Part shown: one piece after another, positions 1 through 5,292 of the stretch | How the letters are laid out: every line of letters starts with the position of its first letter | How positions within the stretch are numbered: the first letter of the stretch is position 1 | Source of the DNA: Alphaproteobacteria bacterium | GTDB taxonomy: Bacteria; Pseudomonadota; Alphaproteobacteria; BOG-932; Roseiterribacteraceae | Direction: 5' to 3' | Assembly: GCA_903970575.1 (NCBI GenBank) | Contig: CAJCJC010000254.1 | Location: 1-5,292 of the forward strand | Length of the DNA stretch: 5,292 bases | Translations under genes and position numbers: made by a program | The notes under the pieces: generated by a model | Told to the model about the DNA's origin: nothing | What the model saw: only the letters and a program-made list of their open reading frames with translations | The model's database searches: none

Positions 1-699
1 GATGGGCCCGGAGCCGATGATTAACGGCGCCACGCATAAATGGAGCCGATCGAGCGCTCCGGCAGCAAGAAAAGCCGAGACTGTGGCGCCCCCGCCCTCA
101 ACCAAAATGCGACGATAACCCTGCCGGGCCAGGGCCGCGACGATTTCGTGGGGATCGATCGCGCCGTGGTTGGACGGCAGGGTGATCGGCGTTACGCATG
201 GGGGGCGAGGCTGCGAACGGTCCTGCACCACGAAGACCGGCGCCCCATCCTCGGCCAGAACCCTGGCGCCGGGCATCAAGCGTCCGCCGGGATCGATGAC
301 GATCCTGGCCGGACCGGGGGCTTCGGACCTCCTGCCGACGCCATGACGAACATTCAGCCTTGGATCGTCGGCGATCACGGTGCCGACCCCGACAATCACC
401 GCATCGACCAACGCACGGAGCCGATGCAAATGCCGGATCGATTCCGGGCCGTTTATGTAGTGGGAGTTCCCCGTGGCCGTGGCGATGCGGCCATCGAGCG
501 ACTGGCCCAACTGACCAATAACGAAGGCCGGCGCGTGATTGCCGCCGGCGAGCGGCGCATAAAGATTCCACGATGAACAACCGGCGGCTTCGTCAGGCGC
601 GATAGTTGGGCCGCCATCCCGCGTCATGGCCAGGAGAATCGGCCAGAGTTCTTCGTCGAAATTCGTTTCGTCGCTGAGGGTCCTGATCTGCTCGGCCAT
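1..699 (-). CDS. Stand-alone RibD C-terminal domain reductase (pyrimidine reductase family), 3' end beyond the window
   Basis: This leftward frame is open from ATG at 699 to the window edge, giving 233 residues with no stop. It matches the RibD C-terminal reductase fold (the DHFR-like domain that performs the NADPH-dependent reduction of 5-amino-6-(5-phosphoribosylamino)uracil in riboflavin synthesis). Visible family motifs are QSLDGRIA (residues 66-73), GVGTVIADDPRLNV (104-117), VIDPGGRL (134-141), ILVEGGGAT (198-206) and LHLCVAPLIIGSG (219-231). The last of these normally lies near the C-terminus, so probably only a few dozen residues are missing. No deaminase domain (zinc-binding HAE/PCxxC) precedes it, so this is not the bifunctional RibD. 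An extra N-terminal stretch of about 55 residues precedes the reductase core. AAGGG on the minus strand at 707-703 is a plausible ribosome site for this start. The true substrate may be riboflavin precursor or another flavin/pterin-like compound; sequence alone does not decide. It lies 97 bp behind the methyltransferase gene and may be co-transcribed. Confidence 0.85.
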   Translation of the reverse strand, partial: MAEQIRTLSDETNFDEELWPILLAMTRDGGPTIAPDEAAGCSSWNLYAPLAGGNHAPAFVIGQLGQSLDGRIATATGNSHYINGPESIRHLHRLRALVDAVIVGVGTVIADDPRLNVRHGVGRRSEAPGPARIVIDPGGRLMPGARVLAEDGAPVFVVQDRSQPRPPCVTPITLPSNHGAIDPHEIVAALARQGYRRILVEGGGATVSAFLAAGALDRLHLCVAPLIIGSGPI

Positions 700-796
700 G
701 CGCCCTTTTGGAAAGGTCTCCGCGACGGGTTTTCGTAGGGCTGTCTAGGTACAGGATTCCCTTCCGATAGAATAGCTTTGTCGCTCTTTGGCCGCG
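700..796. other. 97-bp gap between the methyltransferase and RibD_C-type genes
   Basis: I see no gene here and no hairpin followed by a T-run on the minus strand, so there is no clear terminator for the upstream gene. A short inverted repeat, CCTTT (704-708) and AAAGG (712-716) with a 3-base loop, sits directly over the ribosome-binding region of the leftward RibD_C-type gene. TATTCT (minus strand, about 775-770) is a weak -10-like hexamer without a convincing -35. Read-through from the upstream pair is the simplest reading. Confidence 0.4.
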
Positions 797-1822
797 TCAG
801 GGAACAGGCGCAAGGCGATAATGGCTGACGCCCCATTCGCTCCCGTCCGCGTTACCGAAGAGGCCCGCGGTCGCGAGAAAGAAAATGCGCCAGCGACGCC
901 GCCATAGGAGCCAGTCGGCGCCATAAACCTGCCGCAGGATAATCGCGAGCGCATCGGTGTTGGCGTCGTAGTTCTTGAGCCAATCGACCGCCGTGCGCTG
1001 ATAATGAACGCCGCAGAGCCACCATTCGTCCTCGACCTGAAAGATATCGCCGAACTGCCTGATGAGGCCATGACTCGGCATGATGCCGCCGGTGAAGAAA
1101 TGCTGAGCGATCCAGTCTTCCTTATTGTCCCGATCGAACCGATAGGGAGCGTGCAGGTTGCTGAATACATGCAGGAACAAGCGCCCGTCCGGCTTCAGCG
1201 CGCGCCTCACGCGGTCCAGCAACGGCTGCCAGTTCGCCATATGCTCGAACATCTCCACCGACACCACGCGATCGAACATACCTGTCGGCATGAAATCGTT
1301 CATGTCGGCGGTCAGCACCCGCAGATTGGCGTAGCCGAGCCGTTTGGCCTCCGCCTCGATATAGAGGCGCTGGCCATGGGAGTTGGAGACGGCGGTGATC
1401 GACGCATTTGGGTAATGCTCCGCCATCCATAAGGTGAGCGAACCCCAGCCGCAGCCAAGCTCCAATATCGTCTGACCGTCCGCCAGCGCGGCATGGGCGC
1501 AGGCGTCGGCGAGGGCGCGATCCTCCGCCAGCGCCAACGTATCATCCAGCCCGTCATAGAGGCAGCAGGAATATTTCCGGCGCGGCCCAAGGATGAGGCC
1601 GAAGAACGCGGCAGGGATTTCATAATGCTGTTGATTCGCCGTCGCCGCGTGTTCCGCGACCGGGCGACCGTCCATGCCGCGCCGGAACTGGGCGTCGCAG
1701 AAGCCTTCATGCCGGAGCGACCGCCTCGCATGATCGACCAGATAGGTTATTCCGGCGGAGGTCACCGAATCCGGAAGCGGCAGACGCTCAAAGGCGTTTA
1801 TGGCGGCGGTCTTAAGACTCAT
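797..1822 (-). CDS. Cyclopropane-fatty-acyl-phospholipid synthase family SAM-dependent methyltransferase
   Basis: The 341-residue protein belongs to the CFA / mycolic acid cyclopropane synthase family, which transfers a methyl(ene) group from S-adenosylmethionine to a double bond in phospholipid acyl chains at the membrane surface. The SAM-binding motif I is ELGCGWG (121-127). By eye, residues that form the active site and hold bicarbonate in E. coli Cfa have counterparts: YSC (Cys86, like C139), FEH (Glu193, like E239), LHVF (His218, like H266) and HYQRT (Tyr274, like Y317). The segment FFLATAGLFG (314-323) aligns with the E. coli stretch containing C354, but has Thr318 at that place. It is about 40 residues shorter than E. 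coli Cfa, mostly at the N-terminus. The ATG overlaps the stop of the DUF1295 gene (ATGA), and no strong Shine-Dalgarno precedes it, so translation is probably coupled. The product could be a cyclopropane, a methyl-branched or a methylated unsaturated chain; family membership is firm, the product is not. Confidence 0.95.
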   Translation of the reverse strand: MSLKTAAINAFERLPLPDSVTSAGITYLVDHARRSLRHEGFCDAQFRRGMDGRPVAEHAATANQQHYEIPAAFFGLILGPRRKYSCCLYDGLDDTLALAEDRALADACAHAALADGQTILELGCGWGSLTLWMAEHYPNASITAVSNSHGQRLYIEAEAKRLGYANLRVLTADMNDFMPTGMFDRVVSVEMFEHMANWQPLLDRVRRALKPDGRLFLHVFSNLHAPYRFDRDNKEDWIAQHFFTGGIMPSHGLIRQFGDIFQVEDEWWLCGVHYQRTAVDWLKNYDANTDALAIILRQVYGADWLLWRRRWRIFFLATAGLFGNADGSEWGVSHYRLAPVP

Positions 1823-2655
1823 GATTTAGCTTTTTCAGGCGCGCCGGCTGAGGCGCGGCGGGGCGGAAACGGAAAAAAAGCGTGGGTGGCGGCCTGGTAG
1901 GCTTTGTAGGCGGCGCCGCGCGAACGCAGCATCTGTTTCTCCAGCGGAGGGATGCCGGAGACGTGCACCAGCAGCCAGTACATGAACGCCGGCGCGGAAA
2001 ACGCCATCCATCCCCAGGAATATCGCCCTGAAAGATCGATCGCCATGACCGGATAGGCGAGCCAGCCGATCCATTCGAAAAAGTAATTGGGATGGCGGGA
2101 CCAACCCCACAGGCCGACATCGCAGACCCGACCGCGGTTCGCCGGGACGGATTTGAAACGCGCAAGCTGTGCGTCGGCGATGGCTTCGCCGACGATCGCG
2201 ACCGCCAGCAGGGCCGCGCCCAGCCAGTCGAGAGGGCGGATCGCGGAGACCGGATTGCGCGCGGCCAGCAGTACCGAGAGGGTCAGCACTATCGCCGCGG
2301 CCGCCTGTATTTGGAGAAAGCCGAAGAGATAAAGCTGAAAGCGCGGCGCCCATTCAGTGCGGAAATTGGCATAGCGCACATCCTCGGGACCTTGGGCCAC
2401 GCGGCGCGCCAGATGGATTGCGAGGCGTAGCGCCCAAAACGTGACGAGAATTGAGATCAGCGCCTGGCGATCGGTTGGCCATGACCGGCCGGGGATCGGC
2501 GCGAGGGCCAGGGCGAGCCCCGCCAGACCCATGCCGGCTGTCCAGAACACATCGACCCAGCCCGCGTTTCCTACGCTCTTCTGATAAATCCATGCTAACG
2601 TCATTATGAGCGACAAGCCTATCGCAGTCAGTAGGATCAAAGGAAAATCAGGCAA
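1819..2655 (-). CDS. DUF1295 membrane protein (steroid 5-alpha-reductase C-terminal-like)
   Basis: This 278-residue inner-membrane protein has about six to seven hydrophobic segments, roughly at 5-23, 36-53, 66-83, 112-131, 143-162, 196-208 and 216-232. The family hallmark is GLWGWSRHPNYFFEW (181-195), the conserved RHPNY-type motif that in 5-alpha-reductases and related isoprenylcysteine methyltransferase-like enzymes lies at the cofactor side. PPLEKQMLRSRGAAYKAYQ (236-254) is the usual C-terminal block. By family, it is suspected to be an NAD(P)H-dependent membrane reductase of lipid double bonds, but no activity is established for DUF1295. I chose the TTG at 2655 because AAGGA lies seven bases upstream and no ATG, GTG or TTG occurs in frame close upstream; the next in-frame ATG (residue 18) would cut into the first membrane segment. 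It is first in the leftward group and overlaps the methyltransferase gene by four bases. Confidence 0.93.
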   Translation of the reverse strand: MPDFPLILLTAIGLSLIMTLAWIYQKSVGNAGWVDVFWTAGMGLAGLALALAPIPGRSWPTDRQALISILVTFWALRLAIHLARRVAQGPEDVRYANFRTEWAPRFQLYLFGFLQIQAAAAIVLTLSVLLAARNPVSAIRPLDWLGAALLAVAIVGEAIADAQLARFKSVPANRGRVCDVGLWGWSRHPNYFFEWIGWLAYPVMAIDLSGRYSWGWMAFSAPAFMYWLLVHVSGIPPLEKQMLRSRGAAYKAYQAATHAFFPFPPRRASAGAPEKAKS

Positions 2656-2662
2656 TGCAAAA

Positions 2663-2667
2663 TCCTT
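2663..2667 (-). promoter_or_regulatory. Ribosome binding site that fixes the TTG start of the DUF1295 gene
   Basis: The minus strand reads TAAGGA, with AAGGA at 2667-2663 and seven bases before TTG at 2655-2653. This is the best Shine-Dalgarno match in the window and supports the unusual start codon. Confidence 0.75.
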
Positions 2668-2717
2668 AGAAGACGCCGCGCGCCGGCCTTTTGTGATAAC
2701 TCCTACGGCGTCGTAGC

Positions 2718-2729
2718 ATTATCGGATCA
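2718..2729 (-). promoter_or_regulatory. Candidate promoter elements of the leftward group
   Basis: On the minus strand GATAAT (2723-2718) matches five of six bases of a sigma-70 -10 box and would place the transcript start about 55 bases before the TTG start; the matching -35 is poor. TGATCC (2729-2724), just before it, equals the -35 hexamer described for the alphaproteobacterial RpoE/ChrR singlet-oxygen regulon, but the sequence 18 bases further on (TAGGAG) is a weak -10. These two readings are mutually exclusive and neither is proven. Confidence 0.3.
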
Positions 2730-2749
2730 AACGACATCCTTATCCGATA
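2720..2749. repeat. Perfect 8-bp inverted repeat, candidate operator
   Basis: TATCGGAT (2720-2727) is the exact reverse complement of ATCCGATA (2742-2749), with a 14-base spacer. The arm centres are 22 bp apart, about two helical turns, as expected for a dimeric regulator binding one face of DNA. The left arm covers the -10-like GATAAT of the leftward group. The spacing is long for an RNA hairpin but would also permit one. No regulator gene is in the window to pair with it. Confidence 0.5.
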
Positions 2750-2763
2750 TCTCGCCGTATACA

Positions 2764-2791
2764 GTGGCAAGGCCATTAATAGTGTTAAAAA
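2764..2791 (+). promoter_or_regulatory. Weak candidate promoter of the rightward group
   Basis: GTGGCA (2764-2769, four of six to TTGACA), a 16-base spacer and TAAAAA (2786-2791, four of six to TATAAT) with an upstream TG at 2783-2784 form the best sigma-70-like pair I can find before the flavoprotein gene. A start near 2798 would give a leader of about 34 bases. The match is modest. Confidence 0.25.
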
Positions 2792-2821
2792 CAGGCGCGC
2801 GTGGCGCCGTCCGGATGTCGC

Positions 2822-2825
2822 GGAG
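2822..2825 (+). promoter_or_regulatory. Ribosome binding site for the GTG start of the flavoprotein gene
   Basis: GGAG lies six bases before GTG at 2832, a good spacing. No ATG, GTG or TTG occurs in frame upstream within the intergenic region, so the GTG is favoured. A six-codon reading frame (ATG at 2815, stop TGA at 2833-2835) ends on top of this start. Confidence 0.6.
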
Positions 2826-2831
2826 CGATCG

Positions 2832-4175
2832 GTGAAGAACGTTAGGCAAGATGGAGCTATCGAGCGACTGAAAATCGCCGTCGTCGGTTCCGGCATTTCC
2901 GGTATGTCCGCCGCGTGGCATTTGAGCCATCGGCACGACGTCACGGTTTACGAGCAAGCGGACAGAATCGGCGGCCACAGCAATACGGTGGATTCTCCCA
3001 TCCCGGTCGATACCGGCTTCATCGTCTATAACGAGGCCAATTACCCCAATCTCACAGCCCTGTTCCGCTATCTGGACGTTCCGACCGAGCTTTCGGACAT
3101 GTCGTTCGCGGTGTCGCTGGATGACGGGCGGCTCGAATATGGCGGGTCGAATCTGGGGCAGCTTTTCGCGCAGAAGCGCAATCTCCTGAACCCGCGTTTC
3201 TGGTCCATGCTGCGCGATCTTGCGCGGTTTTATCGTTTAGCGCCGGCCTTTACCGAACCCGAGGGGGTAATCACCACGCTTGGCGCCTATCTGGATAGGA
3301 ACCGGTTCGGCGACGCCTTTCAGACGGACCATCTGCTGCCCATGGCGGCGGCGATCTGGTCGACTCCGGCCCAAAGGATTCGCGATTATCCGGCGGCTTC
3401 GTTGATCCGTTTCTGCGACAATCACGGCTTGTTGACGGTCACCGACCGGCCGTTGTGGCGAACGGTGAAGGGCGGCAGCCGCAATTATATTTCCCGGCTG
3501 ACGGCGCGATACGCCGATAAAATCCGCCTTGGTCATGGGGTGGCACGCATCACCCGGACGGCGACCGGGGTTGCGGTGGTCGATACAAAAGGCGGCGCCG
3601 AAATATTCGATGGCGTCGTCATCGCGGCGCACGCCGATCAGGCGCTTAAGATGCTGGCGGACCCAAGCCCGGATGAGATGGCGATACTGGGCGCGTTTCG
3701 TTATAGCCGGAACGTGGCGGTGCTGCATTCGGACGAGAGCCTCATGCCCCGTCGGCGCAAGGTTTGGTGCGCCTGGAATTACCTGTCGAATCGCGAGGCC
3801 GGCCCTGACGCGGGGGTTTGCGTTACCTACTGGATGAACAAGCTTCAAGGCGTTCGGGAAAGCTCCCCCTTGTTCGTTACGCTGAATCCCTATCGCACAC
3901 CCCGGGCGGGGCATGCGATCCATGAAGAGATTTACGAGCATCCGCTGTTCGACGCGGCGGCGATCGAGGCTCAACGCCGGCTTTGGCGGTTGCAGGGGCA
4001 GCGCGGCACGTGGTTCTGCGGCGCCTATTTCGGCTCGGGCTTTCATGAGGACGGGCTACAGGCGGGGCTGGCGGCGGCCGAGGCGGCGGGCGGCGGCAAG
4101 CGTCCCTGGAGCGTGGCCAATGAATCCGGCCGCATCCATCTGGGGCCCAGCGCGCCCGACCGGCTGGCGTCATGA
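2832..4175 (+). CDS. FAD/NAD(P)-dependent oxidoreductase, flavin amine oxidase fold (COG2907-like)
   Basis: The 447-residue protein opens with a Rossmann FAD-binding unit: KIAVVGSGISGMSAA (14-28, GxGxxG at 19-24), then Glu41 for the ribose and DRIGGHSNTV (44-53). Other family marks are VDTGFIVYNEANYPN (59-73), WRTVKGGSRNYI (209-220), GVVIAAHADQAL (261-272) and the C-terminal FAD-contact block WFCGAYFGSGFHEDG (394-408). There is no signal peptide or membrane helix, so it is probably cytosolic or membrane-peripheral. Proteins of this type recur beside CFA synthases and DUF1365 proteins, and plant cyclopropane synthases carry a related oxidase domain fused at the N-terminus, so it likely oxidises or desaturates membrane acyl chains or their modified forms. 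UfaD, a desaturase of furan fatty acid synthesis in Rhodobacter, shows that acyl-chain desaturation belongs to such pathways; identity with UfaD is not claimed. The stop overlaps the DUF1365 start by four bases. Family is firm; substrate unknown. Confidence 0.95.
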   Translation: MKNVRQDGAIERLKIAVVGSGISGMSAAWHLSHRHDVTVYEQADRIGGHSNTVDSPIPVDTGFIVYNEANYPNLTALFRYLDVPTELSDMSFAVSLDDGRLEYGGSNLGQLFAQKRNLLNPRFWSMLRDLARFYRLAPAFTEPEGVITTLGAYLDRNRFGDAFQTDHLLPMAAAIWSTPAQRIRDYPAASLIRFCDNHGLLTVTDRPLWRTVKGGSRNYISRLTARYADKIRLGHGVARITRTATGVAVVDTKGGAEIFDGVVIAAHADQALKMLADPSPDEMAILGAFRYSRNVAVLHSDESLMPRRRKVWCAWNYLSNREAGPDAGVCVTYWMNKLQGVRESSPLFVTLNPYRTPRAGHAIHEEIYEHPLFDAAAIEAQRRLWRLQGQRGTWFCGAYFGSGFHEDGLQAGLAAAEAAGGGKRPWSVANESGRIHLGPSAPDRLAS

Positions 4176-4954
4176 CGGCCTGGCGCTCGGCCATCTATGC
4201 GGGGTCGGTGGTGCATGAGCGGGTGCGGCCGAAACGGCACCGGCTGCGTTACCGCGCGTTCTGGATGTTGTTGGACCTAGACGAGGCGCCGGCGCTGACG
4301 CGGTCGCTGAGGCTGTTCTCCCATAACCGGCCGAACCTGTTCAGCTTTCTGGACCGGGATCATGGCGACGGGACCAGCACGCCGTTGCGCACCCAGATCG
4401 AGGCGCATCTGGGTGAGGCCGGCATCGATATCGGAGGCGGCGCAATTCGCTTGTTCTGCCTGCCTCGTATTCTCGGCTACGCCTTCAACCCCATCAGCCT
4501 GTATTTCTGCCACAGGCGCGACGGGTCGATCGCCGCGATCGTCTACGAGGTGAACAATACCTTCCGCGAGCGTCATTCCTATCTACTGCCGGTCGATCCG
4601 GCGCAAAGCGGCCACATAACGCAAAGCTGCGCGAAGCGTCTCTATGTGTCGCCATTCATGGACATGGACATGTCCTATGATTTCAAGGTTCAGCCGCCAG
4701 GCGCACGGATCAATGTGGCGGTGAATGCATCGGATGCCGCCGGCATCATTATCAAGACGGCATTACATGGACAGCAACGGACGCTGAGCGATGGTTCGCT
4801 GGCGGCCATGTTCCTTTCCTTTCCCCTGCTGACGCTCAAGGTGATCGCGGCCATTCATTGGGAAGCCCTGCGTCTATGGGTCAAGGGGATCAGGCTCACG
4901 CGGCGCCCAGCCAAACCCGACCGGCCAGTGACGTTCGGGGCGCCGCCCGGGTGA
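4172..4954 (+). CDS. DUF1365 family protein
   Basis: This 260-residue protein is a full-length DUF1365 (COG3496) member. Conserved blocks are YAGSVVHERVRPKRHRLRY (9-27), GYAFNPISLYFC (102-113), VYEVNNTFRERHSY (124-137) and VSPFMDMDMSYDF (159-171). The C-terminus carries a hydrophobic patch (210-227) followed by HWEALRLWVKG (229-239), compatible with membrane-surface attachment. No biochemical function is established for the family; its steady partners are the COG2907 flavoprotein and CFA-type methyltransferases, which points to acyl-chain modification. The ATG at 4172 shares ATGA with the flavoprotein stop, and the upstream sequence lacks a clear Shine-Dalgarno, so translational coupling is likely. 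The stop TGA overlaps the mepA ATG by one base. Confidence 0.95.
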   Translation: MTAWRSAIYAGSVVHERVRPKRHRLRYRAFWMLLDLDEAPALTRSLRLFSHNRPNLFSFLDRDHGDGTSTPLRTQIEAHLGEAGIDIGGGAIRLFCLPRILGYAFNPISLYFCHRRDGSIAAIVYEVNNTFRERHSYLLPVDPAQSGHITQSCAKRLYVSPFMDMDMSYDFKVQPPGARINVAVNASDAAGIIIKTALHGQQRTLSDGSLAAMFLSFPLLTLKVIAAIHWEALRLWVKGIRLTRRPAKPDRPVTFGAPPG

Positions 4955-5292
4955 TGCGCTTTAGGTGGTCATCCGGGCATTGGCGCCTGGTTATGCTTAT
5001 GGCCGCTATCCTGATCGGTACGCCAGCAATCGCCGGCGATCCCACGACGAGCAATCCCTGGAGCCGGGTGGCGGAGCCGACCAGCGGCACGGCGGAATCG
5101 ATTGGCGGGGCGGCGAATGGGTGTCTTGCGGGCGCCGTCGCGCTGCCTGCCGATGGGGCCGGTTACGCGGTGATCAGGCTTGGTCGGCGACGCTATTACG
5201 GCCATCCGGATTTGGTCGATTTTCTCGAAACCCTAGGCAGGCGCGCGGTGGGGGCGGGATTGCCTCAAGTCACGATCGGCGACATGGCGCAG
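4954..5292 (+). CDS. mepA: Penicillin-insensitive murein endopeptidase MepA, N-terminal part (3' end beyond the window)
   Basis: The first 113 residues match MepA (peptidase family M74, LAS metallopeptidases), a periplasmic zinc enzyme that cuts D-alanyl-meso-diaminopimelyl cross-links in peptidoglycan. A signal peptide is visible: basic start (MRFRW), hydrophobic core (12-22) and AIA (25-27) as likely cleavage site before Gly28. Then follow family blocks PWSRV (35-39), ESIGGAANGCLAGAVALP (48-65), YAVIRLGRRRYYGHPDLVDF (71-90) and TIGDMAQ (107-113). The zinc-binding region with the GHxSHQ-type motif comes directly after the cut edge, so catalytic competence cannot be checked. The ATG at 4954 overlaps the DUF1365 stop as TGATG, and this start retains the whole signal peptide; internal Met14 or Met16 would destroy it. 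The overlap suggests operon membership with the lipid genes. Confidence 0.93.
   Translation, partial: MRFRWSSGHWRLVMLMAAILIGTPAIAGDPTTSNPWSRVAEPTSGTAESIGGAANGCLAGAVALPADGAGYAVIRLGRRRYYGHPDLVDFLETLGRRAVGAGLPQVTIGDMAQ

Larger units (their letters stand above)
2656..2831. promoter_or_regulatory. Divergent intergenic control region
   Basis: This 176-bp region separates the two outward-facing groups and must hold both 5' control regions unless promoters lie inside genes. It contains an 8-bp perfect inverted repeat (2720-2749), a 5-bp dyad CTACG-gcgt-CGTAG (2703-2716), two short GC hairpins (GCCG/CGGC at 2675-2687 in the leftward leader; GGCGC/GCGCC at 2794-2808 in the rightward leader) and an AT-rich patch around 2775-2791. 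No protein gene longer than a few codons is evident. Confidence 0.7.

Noticed and set aside
40..580. Open frames on both strands (178 and 160 codons) over the RibD_C-type gene
   Set aside because: Both are out-of-frame shadows; the frame with reductase motifs runs from 699 to the window edge.
755..770. CTGT/ACAG pair as a possible terminator after the methyltransferase gene
   Set aside because: Four-base stem only, with no following T-run on the minus strand.
624..836. 70-codon minus-strand frame spanning the gap between the methyltransferase and RibD_C-type genes
   Set aside because: It overlaps both flanking genes out of frame and has no supporting motif.
1004..1900. Plus-strand open frames of 142 and 135 codons opposite the methyltransferase gene
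   Set aside because: No family motifs, and the minus-strand frame has complete methyltransferase motifs.
1835..2444. Overlapping frames on both strands across the DUF1295 gene
   Set aside because: Arg/Pro/Ala-rich translations without domains; the DUF1295 frame shows membrane segments and the RHPNY motif.
2727..2978. Two minus-strand frames crossing from the flavoprotein start into the intergenic region
   Set aside because: They overlap the FAD-binding N-terminus of the plus-strand gene and the control region, and show no recognisable domain or good ribosome site.
3237..4046. Long open frame of 269 codons antisense to the flavoprotein gene
   Set aside because: It lies wholly opposite a gene with clear FAD-binding motifs; its translation is Arg/Ala/Pro-rich with no recognisable domain, as expected for antisense frames in G+C-rich DNA.

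Overview
This 5.3 kb window is G+C-rich (above 60% by eye) and almost fully coding, with tightly overlapping genes. Gene content and protein style suggest an alphaproteobacterium; I cannot name a genus. There are six protein genes, two of them cut by the window edges, arranged as two divergent groups around one intergenic region of about 176 bp (2656-2831). I see no rRNA, tRNA, insertion sequence or CRISPR array.

The leftward (minus) group reads, in order of transcription: a multi-spanning membrane protein of the DUF1295 / steroid 5-alpha-reductase C-terminal-like family (2655-1819, TTG start with a good Shine-Dalgarno sequence); a cyclopropane-fatty-acyl-phospholipid synthase family SAM methyltransferase (1822-797, joined to the first gene by an ATGA overlap); and, after a 97-bp gap, a stand-alone RibD C-terminal-type (pyrimidine/flavin-type) reductase that runs off the left edge (699-1).

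The rightward (plus) group reads: an FAD-dependent amine-oxidase-fold protein of the COG2907 type (2832-4175, GTG start); a DUF1365 protein (4172-4954, ATGA overlap); and the start of a penicillin-insensitive murein endopeptidase, mepA (from 4954, TGATG overlap), with a signal peptide. The right edge cuts mepA before its zinc-binding residues.

The four central genes (DUF1295, CFA-type methyltransferase, FAD oxidase, DUF1365) form a recurring proteobacterial set. Plants carry an FAD-oxidase domain fused to a cyclopropane synthase domain, which supports joint action on membrane acyl chains. The likely shared task is modification of unsaturated phospholipid acyl chains: methylation or cyclopropanation by the methyltransferase, then oxidation, desaturation or reduction by the flavoprotein and membrane partners. 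The exact product is not determined. The methyltransferase keeps the residues that bind bicarbonate in CFA synthases but appears to have Thr where E. coli Cfa has a C-terminal Cys. The divergent region contains a perfect 8-bp inverted repeat (TATCGGAT-N14-ATCCGATA) over the leftward promoter area, a good candidate operator for both arms.
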